Of a stretch of 64,000 nucleotides of DNA, positions 18,327-26,762 are shown in pieces. Within the stretch, counting starts at the first letter, position 1. The number at the start of each line of letters is the position of its first letter. The DNA is from Paraburkholderia caffeinilytica (lineage in GTDB: Bacteria; Pseudomonadota; Gammaproteobacteria; Burkholderiales; Burkholderiaceae). The DNA is taken from contig NZ_CP031467.1 in assembly GCF_003368325.1 (NCBI RefSeq), forward strand, positions 1-64,000, in the 5' to 3' direction. Made by a program: the position numbers and the translations under genes. The notes beneath the pieces are model-generated. The model saw only the letters and a list, made by a program, of their open reading frames with translations. It was not told the DNA's origin and did no database searches.

Positions 18327-19133
18327 CTAGTTATGTTGATCGGCGATGCCGGCCCGGACGGAGACCGTCGAACTGGCCGAAGCCTGCGCCTTGCGTTGCC
18401 GGCGTGACAATCCCCTACTGGAATTGCCGCGCGCCGGATTCGCATGACGGTTGGTCCAGCGATCGATGTGATTGATCGCATGCGTGAGCGGCACGGTCAC
18501 GAGCAGATACACCGCCCCCGCGGCCACTAGCGGCGACAGGTTCGCGGTATTCACCGACGTGTTCTGGCCGATCGTAAACAGATCGCGTTGCGAAGTCAGC
18601 AGGCCGAGAAAATAGACCAGACTCGAATCCTTGACGATCGAAATGAACTGGTTCGCCAGCGCCGGCAAGATGCGCCGCACGCCTTGCGGCACGATCACGT
18701 GGCGCATGCTGCTCCAGTACGTCATGCCGAGCGCCTGACACGCAGAGAGTTGTCCGCGTCCCACGCTTTGAATGCCGGAGCGGAAAATCTCCGCGATATA
18801 CGCGGACGAGATCAGCCCAAGTGCGACGATCGCAAGCGGATATGGATTGGGTCCGAAGATCGCGAGCCCCACTGGCGCGAGTCCCTGGCCGACCAGCAGA
18901 ATCACGAGCGCGGCAGGCAGGCCGCGAAACACGTCGATGAACACCTGTGCGGGCAGCATCAGCCAGCGCATGTGCGACACCGTCATCAACGCGAGCATCA
19001 TGCCCGCGACGATTCCCAGCACGGTTGAAAACACCGATAGCACCAGCGTGTTGACGAGGCCCGTGCACAGCAACGACGGTATCGACGAGATCAGCAGCGG
19101 CCAGTCGAGAAAGTTCTGCAAGAAAGCATTCAT
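18327..19133 (-). CDS. polar amino-acid ABC transporter permease (HisM/GlnP type)
   Basis: 268 residues. Five to six membrane helices, with conserved RGLPAALVILLVG near helix 3 and the EAA loop ACQALGMTYWSSMRHVIVPQ. The tail is unusually basic and Ser-rich (about 40 residues after the last helix), longer than typical. It works with the binding protein encoded just upstream at 19210. No ATP-binding gene lies in this cluster, so the energising subunit must come from elsewhere. Confidence 0.9.
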   Translation of the reverse strand: MNAFLQNFLDWPLLISSIPSLLCTGLVNTLVLSVFSTVLGIVAGMMLALMTVSHMRWLMLPAQVFIDVFRGLPAALVILLVGQGLAPVGLAIFGPNPYPLAIVALGLISSAYIAEIFRSGIQSVGRGQLSACQALGMTYWSSMRHVIVPQGVRRILPALANQFISIVKDSSLVYFLGLLTSQRDLFTIGQNTSVNTANLSPLVAAGAVYLLVTVPLTHAINHIDRWTNRHANPARGNSSRGLSRRQRKAQASASSTVSVRAGIADQHN

Positions 19134-19209
19134 GGTGCGCTCCCTGTTGAGCCTCGGCGGCGGGTTCAGCGGTAGGTTCAGCCGCCGGTCCGCAGCCGGC
19201 CGGACGCAA

Positions 19210-20028
19210 TCAGTTACCGGTCTTCATCGCGTAAGGCGGCAGACTCTCGGGCTTCGAATAACCCGGGTGGAACTGCAGGTACAGCTTCAGCCAGGTTCCG
19301 TCCGCGACCAGTTCGCCGATGGTTTTGTTCAGCGCCGCCTCAAGCCTGGCGTTGCCCTTGTGCACTGGAAAACCGGCGGGCAGATTGACGGCGGAGATGT
19401 CGAGCTTGTCCGCGATATTCATCTGTGGATACTTTCCTTGCAAGCCCTCTGCGAGCGTTTTATCCACGAAATAGCCATCGATATATTTCGAGCGCATCGC
19501 AAGGAATCCCGCATTCAGGTTCGGAAAGCGCACGATCTGCGCGCCCGGCAGGTAGCTGTCCGAATACGTGTCCTCGATGGTGCCCTGCACGACGCCGATC
19601 CGCTTGCCCTTCACCGATGACGGATCGCTTGTGATCGTGCTGTCGGGCAAGGTTGCTACGCTCAGAAGGCCCGTCAGATAGCCCTCAGAGAAATCGACCA
19701 TCTTCAGGCGTTCCTTTGTGATCGAAATCGACCCGGCGGCCAGATCGATCTGCTGGTTCGCTACGCTCGGCAGCAGTCCGCTGAAGTCCTGCGCGCGGAA
19801 CTCGGCGCTCAGGCCGAGCTTCGCCGCTATGGCGCGCAGCAATTCGACGTCGAAGCCCGTCATCTTGCCGTTGTCGATATACGAATACGGCTTGTTGTTC
19901 GCATCGACACCGGCGACCAGCTTGCCGGGCGTCAGCGTGCCGTTGTCGTCGGCACGGGCGTTGCCTTGCAACGCGAACGATAAAGGCACGACAACCGCAA
20001 TGAGGCTGAGAAGATGGCGAAAACGCAT
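19210..20028 (-). CDS. family 3 amino-acid binding protein
   Basis: 272 residues. Signal peptide MRFRHLLSLIAVVVPLSFAL with cleavage near ARA-DD. The type-2 periplasmic fold shows YSYIDNGKMTGFDVELLRAI, a typical ligand-Arg region (AAGSISITKERLKMVDFS) and a C-terminal helix ending in TWLKLYLQFHPG. It binds a polar amino acid or amine in the periplasm for the permease at 18327. It is second in the operon, 40 bp after the FAD oxidase. Confidence 0.9.
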   Translation of the reverse strand: MRFRHLLSLIAVVVPLSFALQGNARADDNGTLTPGKLVAGVDANNKPYSYIDNGKMTGFDVELLRAIAAKLGLSAEFRAQDFSGLLPSVANQQIDLAAGSISITKERLKMVDFSEGYLTGLLSVATLPDSTITSDPSSVKGKRIGVVQGTIEDTYSDSYLPGAQIVRFPNLNAGFLAMRSKYIDGYFVDKTLAEGLQGKYPQMNIADKLDISAVNLPAGFPVHKGNARLEAALNKTIGELVADGTWLKLYLQFHPGYSKPESLPPYAMKTGN

Positions 20029-20068
20029 GATGTTTGCTCCGTCGAAAGAACCTGCGGTGGGACGTCAG

Positions 20069-21391
20069 TCACGAAAGCGCGGCGCGCGCGCGGCCGCTCC
20101 AGAAATCGTCGAACGCATAGAGCGCCGTGCCGACCGGCACGCTCAGGCGGCTCGCCATGCCGGCCGGGCTGACCGGAAAGGCGCCCTCGCCGAATGCGCC
20201 CGCCTGCGCGTCGAGCCCGAGCATGGACCTTGCGACTCGCGAGCCCAGATAGCTCATCAGCGCGACACCGTTGCCGTTGCAGCCGAGCGCATAGTGAATG
20301 CCGTCCTGCTCGCCGATATGGGCGAGCTTGTCGCCCGTCATTGCGACGTAGCCCTTCCACGCGTGCGTGATGCGCACGTCGCGCAGTGCGGGCCACAACT
20401 CGATCATTTTCGCGTGCAGCATCCTCGCCGCTTCACGTTCGCTCACCTCGCGAATGGCGGGGCGCGAGCCGAACAGCATGCGTGTGCCGTCGGGTGACGG
20501 TCTCGTGTAGAACAGATTGCGTTTCGAATCGCTGATCATGCGCCGCCCCGGATTCAGCACGGCCATCAGTCCGGGCGGCAACGGCTCCGTCGTGATCTGG
20601 TAACTCGCAACCGGCAGCACGCGCCGCGCGAAGAACGGCAGCAGCCGTCCGGTGTAGCCGTTGGTCGCGACCAGCACATGCTTCGTGTCGATTTTGCCGC
20701 GCGTTGCATGAACCCGAAAACCCGCGCCATGGCGTTCGATTCGTTCCACGCCCGCATGCGAATGCAACGTCGCGCCGCAACGCCGCGCGAGATCGCGCAG
20801 CGCGCGATGATATTTGGCCGTATGCAAACCGCCGTATTCATCGACGAGAATCCCGCCGTAGTAGTAGTCGGAGCCGATCACCGTATGCTGCTCCGCGCGC
20901 GGCACGACGTGCACCGTCACGCCGGTCTTCTCGCGCAGGAGGTCGCCCTGACGCCGCAGACGATCGAAGTGGTGCGGCGTGAAGGCGCCGAAGAAACGGC
21001 CCGTGATCTGCAGATCGGCGTCGAGCGACTCCTCGGCGACCAGGCGCTTCAGGTAGTCGAAGCTCGCCATCGACTCGCGCATCAGCCGTGCCAGCCGCTC
21101 TGCCGATACGCCACGAATCGCATTGGTCAGCGCGAGCTTCTGTCCGCTCGACACCATGCCGCCGCTGCGCGTGCTGCCGCCCGCCCCGATCTCCGCCGCG
21201 TCGAGCACGGCGACGCTCGCGCCGAGGCGCGCCGCAACCGCTGCCGCCGACAAGCCGCAGTAGCCGCTGCCGACAATCACCAGGTCGACGCCGGACGGCA
21301 ACGCGTCACGAGCCGTCTCGGGCGGCGCGGTGTCCCACCAGTACGGGGTCACGCGGAAGTCGTCGTGAAACAGCAGGGCATCGGAGCGCAT
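20069..21391 (-). CDS. FAD-dependent oxidoreductase (DAO/PuuB type)
   Basis: 440 residues. GSGYCGLSAA is the nucleotide-binding turn, preceded by an aromatic N-terminal arm (YWWDTAPPE) typical of this branch. GGSTRSGGMVSSG follows, and the C-terminal FAD loop is GCNGNGVALMSYLGS. It is the first gene of the minus-strand operon, divergent from the LysR gene at 21531, and probably oxidises what the following binding protein and permease import. It belongs to the same broad family as 7549 and 54780 but has diverged in the active-site segment. Confidence 0.9.
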   Translation of the reverse strand: MRSDALLFHDDFRVTPYWWDTAPPETARDALPSGVDLVIVGSGYCGLSAAAVAARLGASVAVLDAAEIGAGGSTRSGGMVSSGQKLALTNAIRGVSAERLARLMRESMASFDYLKRLVAEESLDADLQITGRFFGAFTPHHFDRLRRQGDLLREKTGVTVHVVPRAEQHTVIGSDYYYGGILVDEYGGLHTAKYHRALRDLARRCGATLHSHAGVERIERHGAGFRVHATRGKIDTKHVLVATNGYTGRLLPFFARRVLPVASYQITTEPLPPGLMAVLNPGRRMISDSKRNLFYTRPSPDGTRMLFGSRPAIREVSEREAARMLHAKMIELWPALRDVRITHAWKGYVAMTGDKLAHIGEQDGIHYALGCNGNGVALMSYLGSRVARSMLGLDAQAGAFGEGAFPVSPAGMASRLSVPVGTALYAFDDFWSGRARAALS

Positions 21392-21467
21392 CGTCTATGG
21401 CCGGTGAGAAGATGCGAACCAGTCTAGGTTTTCGTCGACCATCCGGTCAAATACGACCAAAAACGTC

Positions 21468-21490
21468 TGCCATTCAAATTTGATATGGCA
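21468..21490. promoter_or_regulatory. candidate LysR operator
   Basis: A 23-bp interrupted palindrome: TGCCAT at 21468-21473 and ATGGCA at 21485-21490 flank the perfect 10-mer TCAAATTTGA (21474-21483). It sits 77 bp from the oxidase start and 41 bp from the LysR start, where a LysR dimer pair would bind. Confidence 0.55.
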
Positions 21491-21530
21491 AGCTGGGAGC
21501 CGGATTAACGAAGGCAGACGGGGCAAAAGG

Positions 21531-22439
21531 ATGAATCAACGGCAAATCGAAGCGTTCAGGCTGGTCATGTTGCGCGGTTCGATGACCGCCGCCGCCGAAG
21601 AGCTTGGCACGTCGCAGCCGAGCATCAGCCGGTTGATTGCGGAACTGGAGGCGTCGACGGGACTGGCGCTGTTCACGCGCAACGGCGGACGGATTCAGGC
21701 TACAGACGCGGGGAGCGCGTTTTACCGCGAAGTGGACCGGAGTTTTGTGGGCCTCGAGAAACTGGCGCATTCCGCGCGCGAAATCCGTCAGTTCGGCAGT
21801 GGCCGTCTACGGCTCGTCGCGGCGCCGGTGCTGGCGTTGTCGTTTATCCCGATGGTGATCGAGCGTTTTCTCGCCGTCTATCCCCGCATCGCGATATCAC
21901 TGGAAATGCGCAGCGAAGGCACGATCCAGCGTTGGGCCTCGGCGGCCTATTGCGATATCGGCTTTGCTACGACTACGCCCGATGCGTTTGGCGTGACGAG
22001 CGCCGAGCTATACCGGCTACCCGGCGTATGTGCGCTGCCGGCCGGGCATCCGCTGACTGCGCGCAAACGTATCCATGCACGCGATCTGCGTAACGAAAGG
22101 CTGATTCTGCCTTCGTATGCGGACGACACGCGTTCGTCGCTGGATCGCGTGTTGCGTCAGGCGGAAGTCAATCAGGTGCCGACTATCGAAACGCCATACG
22201 GTGCGACGATTTGCGCGATGGTGTCGCGCGGGTTGGGAATCGGCATCGTGAATCCGCTTGCGACTTTCGATACCAATCCCGCGAAGATCCAGTTCCGGCC
22301 GTTTTCGCCGGACGTCATGTTTCGGGGATTCACGGTATGTCCGCAGCTTCAATCCACCAATCCGATCGTCAACAGCTTTCTCAGGATGGCCGACGACACA
22401 ATGGCGCTTGAAGCAAAGCACGCCGCCAAACCCGCGTGA
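21531..22439 (+). CDS. LysR-family regulator
   Basis: 302 residues from ATG 21531; the frame opens at 21480 inside the palindrome, which is unlikely as coding. The helix-turn-helix is at 3-60 (MTAAAEELGTSQPSISRLIA), followed by the effector domain with GSGRLRLVAAPVLALSF at the hinge. This type is common beside amino-acid oxidase and opine-like transport loci. The divergent oxidase/transport operon at 21391-16963 is the probable target. It converges with the gene at 22442, with only 2 bp between the stops. Confidence 0.92.
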   Translation: MNQRQIEAFRLVMLRGSMTAAAEELGTSQPSISRLIAELEASTGLALFTRNGGRIQATDAGSAFYREVDRSFVGLEKLAHSAREIRQFGSGRLRLVAAPVLALSFIPMVIERFLAVYPRIAISLEMRSEGTIQRWASAAYCDIGFATTTPDAFGVTSAELYRLPGVCALPAGHPLTARKRIHARDLRNERLILPSYADDTRSSLDRVLRQAEVNQVPTIETPYGATICAMVSRGLGIGIVNPLATFDTNPAKIQFRPFSPDVMFRGFTVCPQLQSTNPIVNSFLRMADDTMALEAKHAAKPA

Positions 22440-22441
22440 CA

Positions 22442-23323
22442 CTAGCTCATCCAGTACTTGTCCGGGATCCTGCGATCCCCTTCTGACAGGTAGGGATTGT
22501 CGAGCACGAACACCTTGCGGCTCGCGAGATCGGAACGGGCCAGCGCGTCCTGAATGTAGGGGTGCGAGTTGAACAACCGCATATACGATCCGTCGAGATA
22601 TGCCTTCACCAGCCCCGCATTAATCGTCTCGGCCAGGCTTACGTTGCGCGCGGAGACGTAGAAAATGAAGTCCGACCGGTATTTCAGAAGCAGGCGCTTC
22701 TCAACGGCCAGATTCCGCTCCCTGTGCCGCGGCTCGTCCAGTTCCGCGAAAGCTTCGACGACACCGCGCGGAAAATAGTCGAGCCGACCGCCCTGAATCA
22801 TGTCGAACACCGTCTCATAGGGAACGGTCGCTATGTTCAGACCGGCTGCTCTCATGATTTCCGTATCGATCCAGCCAAGCCCCTGACCACCTGTCAACGC
22901 CTTCAGATCGGACAGGCTTTCCACCTTGTCGAAATCGCCCTGACGATCTTTTCGTATGATAAAAACCCGGTGACCGATCAGTCCGCGATTGATCGGAATC
23001 CTTACCACGTTCAACCCTCGTTCCGCCTCTGCACCCATGCTCGTCCAGAGCAGATTGATGGCATTGCTGCGGCCAGTCAGTTCGGCGAGTTCGGCCAGCG
23101 CCCGCCCCCGCTCCATCAGGACGTCGGTTTCCCGCGCCACGTAGTTGGCGCCCGCGGCTTTCATGGCGAGGTCGAGCACCGCGAGGGGGAAAACGGCACG
23201 CGCCCGGTCTTCCGGGCGGTAATGGGGGTAAACGATATCGAACTGGTTTGCCGGCGCGGCATGCGCGCGAAGCGTCACGCCTGCCGCACTCAGTGCAGCC
23301 AATACAAAACGTCTGCGATGCAT
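22442..23323 (-). CDS. periplasmic substrate-binding-like protein
   Basis: 293 residues from ATG 23323, where a twin-Arg-rich signal peptide starts (MHRRRFVLAALSAAG, cleavage near AHA-AP). The upstream extension to 23431 is not signal-like. The rest is a type-2 periplasmic fold with RGLIGHRVFIIRKDRQGDFD and FDMIQGGRLDYFPRGVVEA, typical of stand-alone solute-binding domains. No transporter subunits lie beside it. It may be a sensor-type or orphan binding protein; its ligand is unknown. Confidence 0.72.
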   Translation of the reverse strand: MHRRRFVLAALSAAGVTLRAHAAPANQFDIVYPHYRPEDRARAVFPLAVLDLAMKAAGANYVARETDVLMERGRALAELAELTGRSNAINLLWTSMGAEAERGLNVVRIPINRGLIGHRVFIIRKDRQGDFDKVESLSDLKALTGGQGLGWIDTEIMRAAGLNIATVPYETVFDMIQGGRLDYFPRGVVEAFAELDEPRHRERNLAVEKRLLLKYRSDFIFYVSARNVSLAETINAGLVKAYLDGSYMRLFNSHPYIQDALARSDLASRKVFVLDNPYLSEGDRRIPDKYWMS

Positions 23324-23546
23324 GGATGTGTTCGACACCTGAGCGATTCGCCAGCATTGGCGCGGGTCGCCCAGAATCACGCCCGGCCAAAAATCCATCG
23401 TGCCACGATTCGCGCAAGCGTACAAACGCATTTCACTTCCAAAGCACTACACACGTTGCGTCGCGTTCAGGCGAGTCGTTGCCGGATATCCGGACCTCGT
23501 GCATGGCGACCTAACCACGCCCTCGACCCGGATCGGCACGCGCTCG

Positions 23547-23882
23547 TCAAACCCGTAACGTCGCGTGGACCGCCGTCCCGTAACACAACACCTCTGTGAT
23601 GCCTCTCGCTATCTCGGTTGCGTCATACCGCATGCCGACGATGCCGTTCGCGCCCAGTTCCGCCGCCTGCGCGATCATGCGTTCGTATGCGTCCTGTCGC
23701 GCTCGCTCACACAGCGACGTGTAAAGCGTGATGTTGCCTCCGAAAATCGTCTGCAGCGATGCGCCAAGCGCGCCGACGATCGATCGGGATCGAACGATGA
23801 TCCCGCGAGAGATGCCGAGTGAGCGCTCGATTTTGTGTCCCGGAAGTTCAAAGGCTGTCGTCACCATATGCCGTTCTATCAT
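23547..23882 (-). CDS. YbjQ/UPF0145-family protein
   Basis: 111 residues after a GGAGAAGACG ribosome site. The family pattern is clear: a strand-rich N-terminus ([19 protein letters not shown]), [18 protein letters not shown], the helix [22 protein letters not shown], then GIVGMRYDA. Homologues form pentamers or decamers and are listed as putative heavy-metal-binding domains, but no metal ligands are evident here and the function is unknown. It is a single gene between the orphan binding protein and a low-information gap. Confidence 0.85.
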   Translation of the reverse strand: MIERHMVTTAFELPGHKIERSLGISRGIIVRSRSIVGALGASLQTIFGGNITLYTSLCERARQDAYERMIAQAAELGANGIVGMRYDATEIARGITEVLCYGTAVHATLRV

Positions 23883-23929
23883 CGTCTTCTCCGTGCTCGA
23901 TTGATCGCCTGTGTTTCATTGGGCTTGTT

Positions 23930-24064
23930 TCAAGGCTTTGACTGTAGCTCGTAGCCAAGCACCTGGTTGACATATCGGGATCGCCGACCCGTGAAATCAA
24001 ACCGGTCTTCCACTTCGATCGGCCAACCCAAGGCATTGATAATCTCACGCCTTTCCCGATTCAT
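23930..24064 (-). CDS. possible small protein, 44 residues
   Basis: The 346-bp gap between 23883 and 24227 has one frame with protein-like composition, 44 residues from ATG 24064 (INALGWPIEVEDRFDFTG). It could be a tiny gene or a decayed fragment of a longer one, since the frame stays open upstream to 24124 with poor composition. No Shine-Dalgarno is evident. The remainder of the gap shows nothing else. Confidence 0.3.
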   Translation of the reverse strand: MNRERREIINALGWPIEVEDRFDFTGRRSRYVNQVLGYELQSKP

Positions 24065-24227
24065 AACCGAGCAGCAAGTTTGCCAGCGGCGAAGAGCGCA
24101 ATTGTTGCCTGAACGCCAAAGCAAATCTTCTCGTCGAACAACTAACGGGCGTCCGTTATCGCTGTTCGATGCTCAACCGGGCAAAGCGAACATCTCATGA
24201 ACGCCGCGCCCTGCCCGGCTGCGATCA

Positions 24228-24767
24228 TCAGGCAGCGAGTTGCGGCGCAGCGGGGAAGTCCACCGGTACGCGCGTCGTTCCGTGCAGATAGTTGGTGACG
24301 GTCTTGTCGCCGATCACGACGATCGTGTCGACCAGATTGGCCTTGGTCCAGCCCACGGCGAAGAACGCCTCGACGAGCGCCTGATCGGCGTGCCCGCGGT
24401 TGACGGCGATGTTCTTCACCAGGCGTGCGAGCGCGTCGAACCTCGCGTCGAAACTTGCCTTGCCGCTGCGGATTTCGAGGATCTGTTCGTCGGTGAAGCC
24501 GCTCATCCTGCCGATCATGGTGTGCGCGGCCAGACAGTATTCACAGCCGTTGACCTGGCTCACGACGAGGTTCACGATTTCGCGCGCCTTGCCGTTGATG
24601 CTGCTCTTCGCGTTCTGGAACGCAAGGTAGTTGCCGAGCGCATGCTCCGAATGGGCGAGCGTCGCATACAGGTTCGGCACCGTGCCGAGGCTGCTCTTGA
24701 GCTTGTCGAAGATGGCCTGGTTAGCCGGAGAAACCTCGTCGCGCGTCGGGACGTTGATGGTGGTCAT
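24228..24767 (-). CDS. carboxymuconolactone decarboxylase/AhpD-family protein
   Basis: 179 residues from ATG 24767, fixed by AAGGAGC 5 bases upstream. It contains the AhpD-type peroxidase motif CEYCLAAHTMIG (C-x-x-C followed by His), which forms a redox-active disulfide in the family. The flanking helices TVPNLYATLAHS and VDTIVVIGDKTVTNYLHG match the alkylhydroperoxidase-like branch. It probably detoxifies peroxides or another electrophile in the cytoplasm. It follows an SDR by 53 bp on the same strand, and a LysR gene is divergent from the pair. Confidence 0.9.
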   Translation of the reverse strand: MTTINVPTRDEVSPANQAIFDKLKSSLGTVPNLYATLAHSEHALGNYLAFQNAKSSINGKAREIVNLVVSQVNGCEYCLAAHTMIGRMSGFTDEQILEIRSGKASFDARFDALARLVKNIAVNRGHADQALVEAFFAVGWTKANLVDTIVVIGDKTVTNYLHGTTRVPVDFPAAPQLAA

Positions 24768-24820
24768 GGTGATGCTCCTTGGCAAAAAGACGAATAAAGC
24801 CGGGTGGAAAAACGCGTGCG

Positions 24821-25570
24821 TTATTGCGCCGTGTAGGCGCCGTCGACTGCAATGCTCTGTCCGGTGAGGTAGCGTGCCTTGTCGCTCGCAAGGAACACGA
24901 TGGTCTGGGCGATCTCGTCTGGCGTCGCGGCGCGTCGCGCCGGGATCGTCGCGAGGAAACTGGCCTTGCCTTCTTCGCTGCCGCCGGCAAAGCGGTCGAG
25001 CATTTCGGTCGCGACAGGTCCCGGCGCCACGGCGTTGACACGCACACCTGCGGCAGCGCCTTCGAGCGCCGCGCTCTTCGTGAGGCCTTCGACCGCATGC
25101 TTGCTGGCCGCGTAGACCGACGCGCCCGCGATGCCGACCTGGCCCGCGATCGACGAGAGGTTGATGATCGAGCCCGCGCCCCGCGCCAGCATCACGCGCA
25201 TTTCGTGTTTGAGCGACAGCAGCGTGCCGAGCACGTTGGCCGAGAACGTGTCTTCGTAATTGGTCGTCGTCTGCTCGACGATCGGCGCCAGTTGACCTTC
25301 CGTACCGGCGTTGTTGACCGCCACGTCGAGGCGCCCGAAACGCTCGACAGTCTGCTCGACGACGCTGCGCACTTCAGCTTCGAAACGCACATCGGCGCGC
25401 AGGAACTCGGCTTCGGCGCCGAGCGCGCGCAGTTCGGCGGCAAGCGCCTGGCCTGCCTCTTCGCGACGGCCGCTGACGACCACGCGGTTTCCTTCGCGAG
25501 CGAAAGCAAGAGCGGTAGCGCGGCCGATGCCGGTCAGCGCGCCAGTGATAAGGACGACGGGTGCGTTCAT
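24821..25570 (-). CDS. SDR-family oxidoreductase
   Basis: 249 residues from ATG 25570. It is a complete classical SDR: TGALTGIGRA cofactor loop, Arg in VSGRREE suggesting NADP(H), NNAG in AVNNAGTEG, catalytic Ser in NLSSIAGQ and Y-x-x-x-K in VYAASKHAVEG, then the PGPVATEM cofactor strand. Catalyses NAD(P)-dependent oxidation or reduction of a hydroxyl or carbonyl group, substrate unknown. It is first in a two-gene operon with the AhpD-like gene and divergent from the LysR at 25702. Confidence 0.93.
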   Translation of the reverse strand: MNAPVVLITGALTGIGRATALAFAREGNRVVVSGRREEAGQALAAELRALGAEAEFLRADVRFEAEVRSVVEQTVERFGRLDVAVNNAGTEGQLAPIVEQTTTNYEDTFSANVLGTLLSLKHEMRVMLARGAGSIINLSSIAGQVGIAGASVYAASKHAVEGLTKSAALEGAAAGVRVNAVAPGPVATEMLDRFAGGSEEGKASFLATIPARRAATPDEIAQTIVFLASDKARYLTGQSIAVDGAYTAQ

Positions 25571-25624
25571 CTCAGTACTCCGTGGGTTGGGTTGAATCGA
25601 ATCGCGTTTGCGATGGGTGAACTT

Positions 25625-25678
25625 TGACTGATTCCCGATCGGCGATATAGATGGTGTATGCTCATATGACTGATTCCC
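25625..25678. promoter_or_regulatory. paired direct repeats in SDR/LysR divergent promoter
   Basis: The 12-mer TGACTGATTCCC occurs at 25625-25636 and again at 25667-25678, exactly 42 bp apart, about four helical turns. Such phased copies in the short gap between a LysR gene and its divergent operon are candidate regulator sites. Confidence 0.5.
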
Positions 25679-25701
25679 ATCAGGAATATATTGAGCAAAT
25701 A

Positions 25702-26622
25702 ATGGACAAGCTGCAGGCAATGAAGACGTTCGTGCGCGTGGTGGAGGCCGGCAGTTTTTCGGCGGTCGCGCACGAGGCCGACACGACGCAAAGCGCGGTG
25801 AGCAAACAGATCGCGGCGCTCGAACGCGAACTGGGCGCACGGCTACTGACGCGAACCACGCGTTCGCTTGCCCTGACGGAGGACGGTGAACACTATTTCG
25901 AACAGGCGCGGCGCCTGGTCGCCGAGATCGCGGAGGCCGAAGGCGCGCTGCGGCGCGGCGAGCAACAACTGACAGGCTGGCTGCGGATTGCGGCTTCAGT
26001 CGGCTTCGGGCGCCTCAAGCTCATGCCATGGGTTCAGTCGTTTCTGGCAACGCATCGCGGCGTGAAGATCGACCTGCGCCTGAGCGACGGCTTTATCGAC
26101 CTCGTGGAACAGGGCATCGACGTCGCGGTGCGGCTCGGCGATCTGCCGGACAGCAGCTTGATCGCGCGTCGGGTAGGAACGGCGCAACGGATGCTGATGG
26201 CGCATCGCAGCTACGTGCGCTCACTGCCCAAGGGAACGAAAGCGCCGCGAGTTCCCGACGACCTGGCCGAGCACAACTGCATCGTCTACACCGAACTGGC
26301 GATGCGCAACGCGTGGCGCTTCACGGCAGGACCCGGCGCGGCGGAGCCGGTGGGAACCACGCGCATCGTGCGGGTCGAGGGTAATCTGCAGACCAATAGC
26401 AGCGAGGTCATGCGGGCGTCGGTGCTCGCGGGCATGGGTATCGGCTATTCGCCGACGTGGCTGTTCGATGACGAATTGGCCCGTGGCGAAGTGCTGCGAA
26501 TGTTGCCGGACTGGGAAACGATCCCCATCCCGATCCATCTGGTGAGCCCGGTGGAGCGCCGGCATTCGGCCAAGGTCAAAGCGTTCGCCGATCATGTCGG
26601 CAAGGCGATGGCTCAGAGCTGA
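25702..26622 (+). CDS. LysR-family regulator (AaeR/DmlR-like)
   Basis: 306 residues from ATG 25702; the frame opens at 25651 inside the repeat region. The DNA-binding part has MKTFVRVVEAGSFSAVAHEA and TTQSAVSKQIAALERELGARL, the typical start of the YafC/DmlR-like branch, followed by the effector domain (GWLRIAASVGFGRLKL). Divergent from the SDR-AhpD pair, its probable target, with phased direct repeats between them. Confidence 0.92.
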   Translation: MDKLQAMKTFVRVVEAGSFSAVAHEADTTQSAVSKQIAALERELGARLLTRTTRSLALTEDGEHYFEQARRLVAEIAEAEGALRRGEQQLTGWLRIAASVGFGRLKLMPWVQSFLATHRGVKIDLRLSDGFIDLVEQGIDVAVRLGDLPDSSLIARRVGTAQRMLMAHRSYVRSLPKGTKAPRVPDDLAEHNCIVYTELAMRNAWRFTAGPGAAEPVGTTRIVRVEGNLQTNSSEVMRASVLAGMGIGYSPTWLFDDELARGEVLRMLPDWETIPIPIHLVSPVERRHSAKVKAFADHVGKAMAQS

Positions 26623-26762
26623 AAGGCGGCGCCACGCACTGGTAGACAACGCATAGTGGAATCAAAGCGCCCAAGCCCGCGACCGTGAGCCGCTGGCTTG
26701 GGCAACCGGTGGCGCGCGCCCCGCCGCGCGTGATGAAGGCCAAGGCGAGGCTTGCGCCCGCG

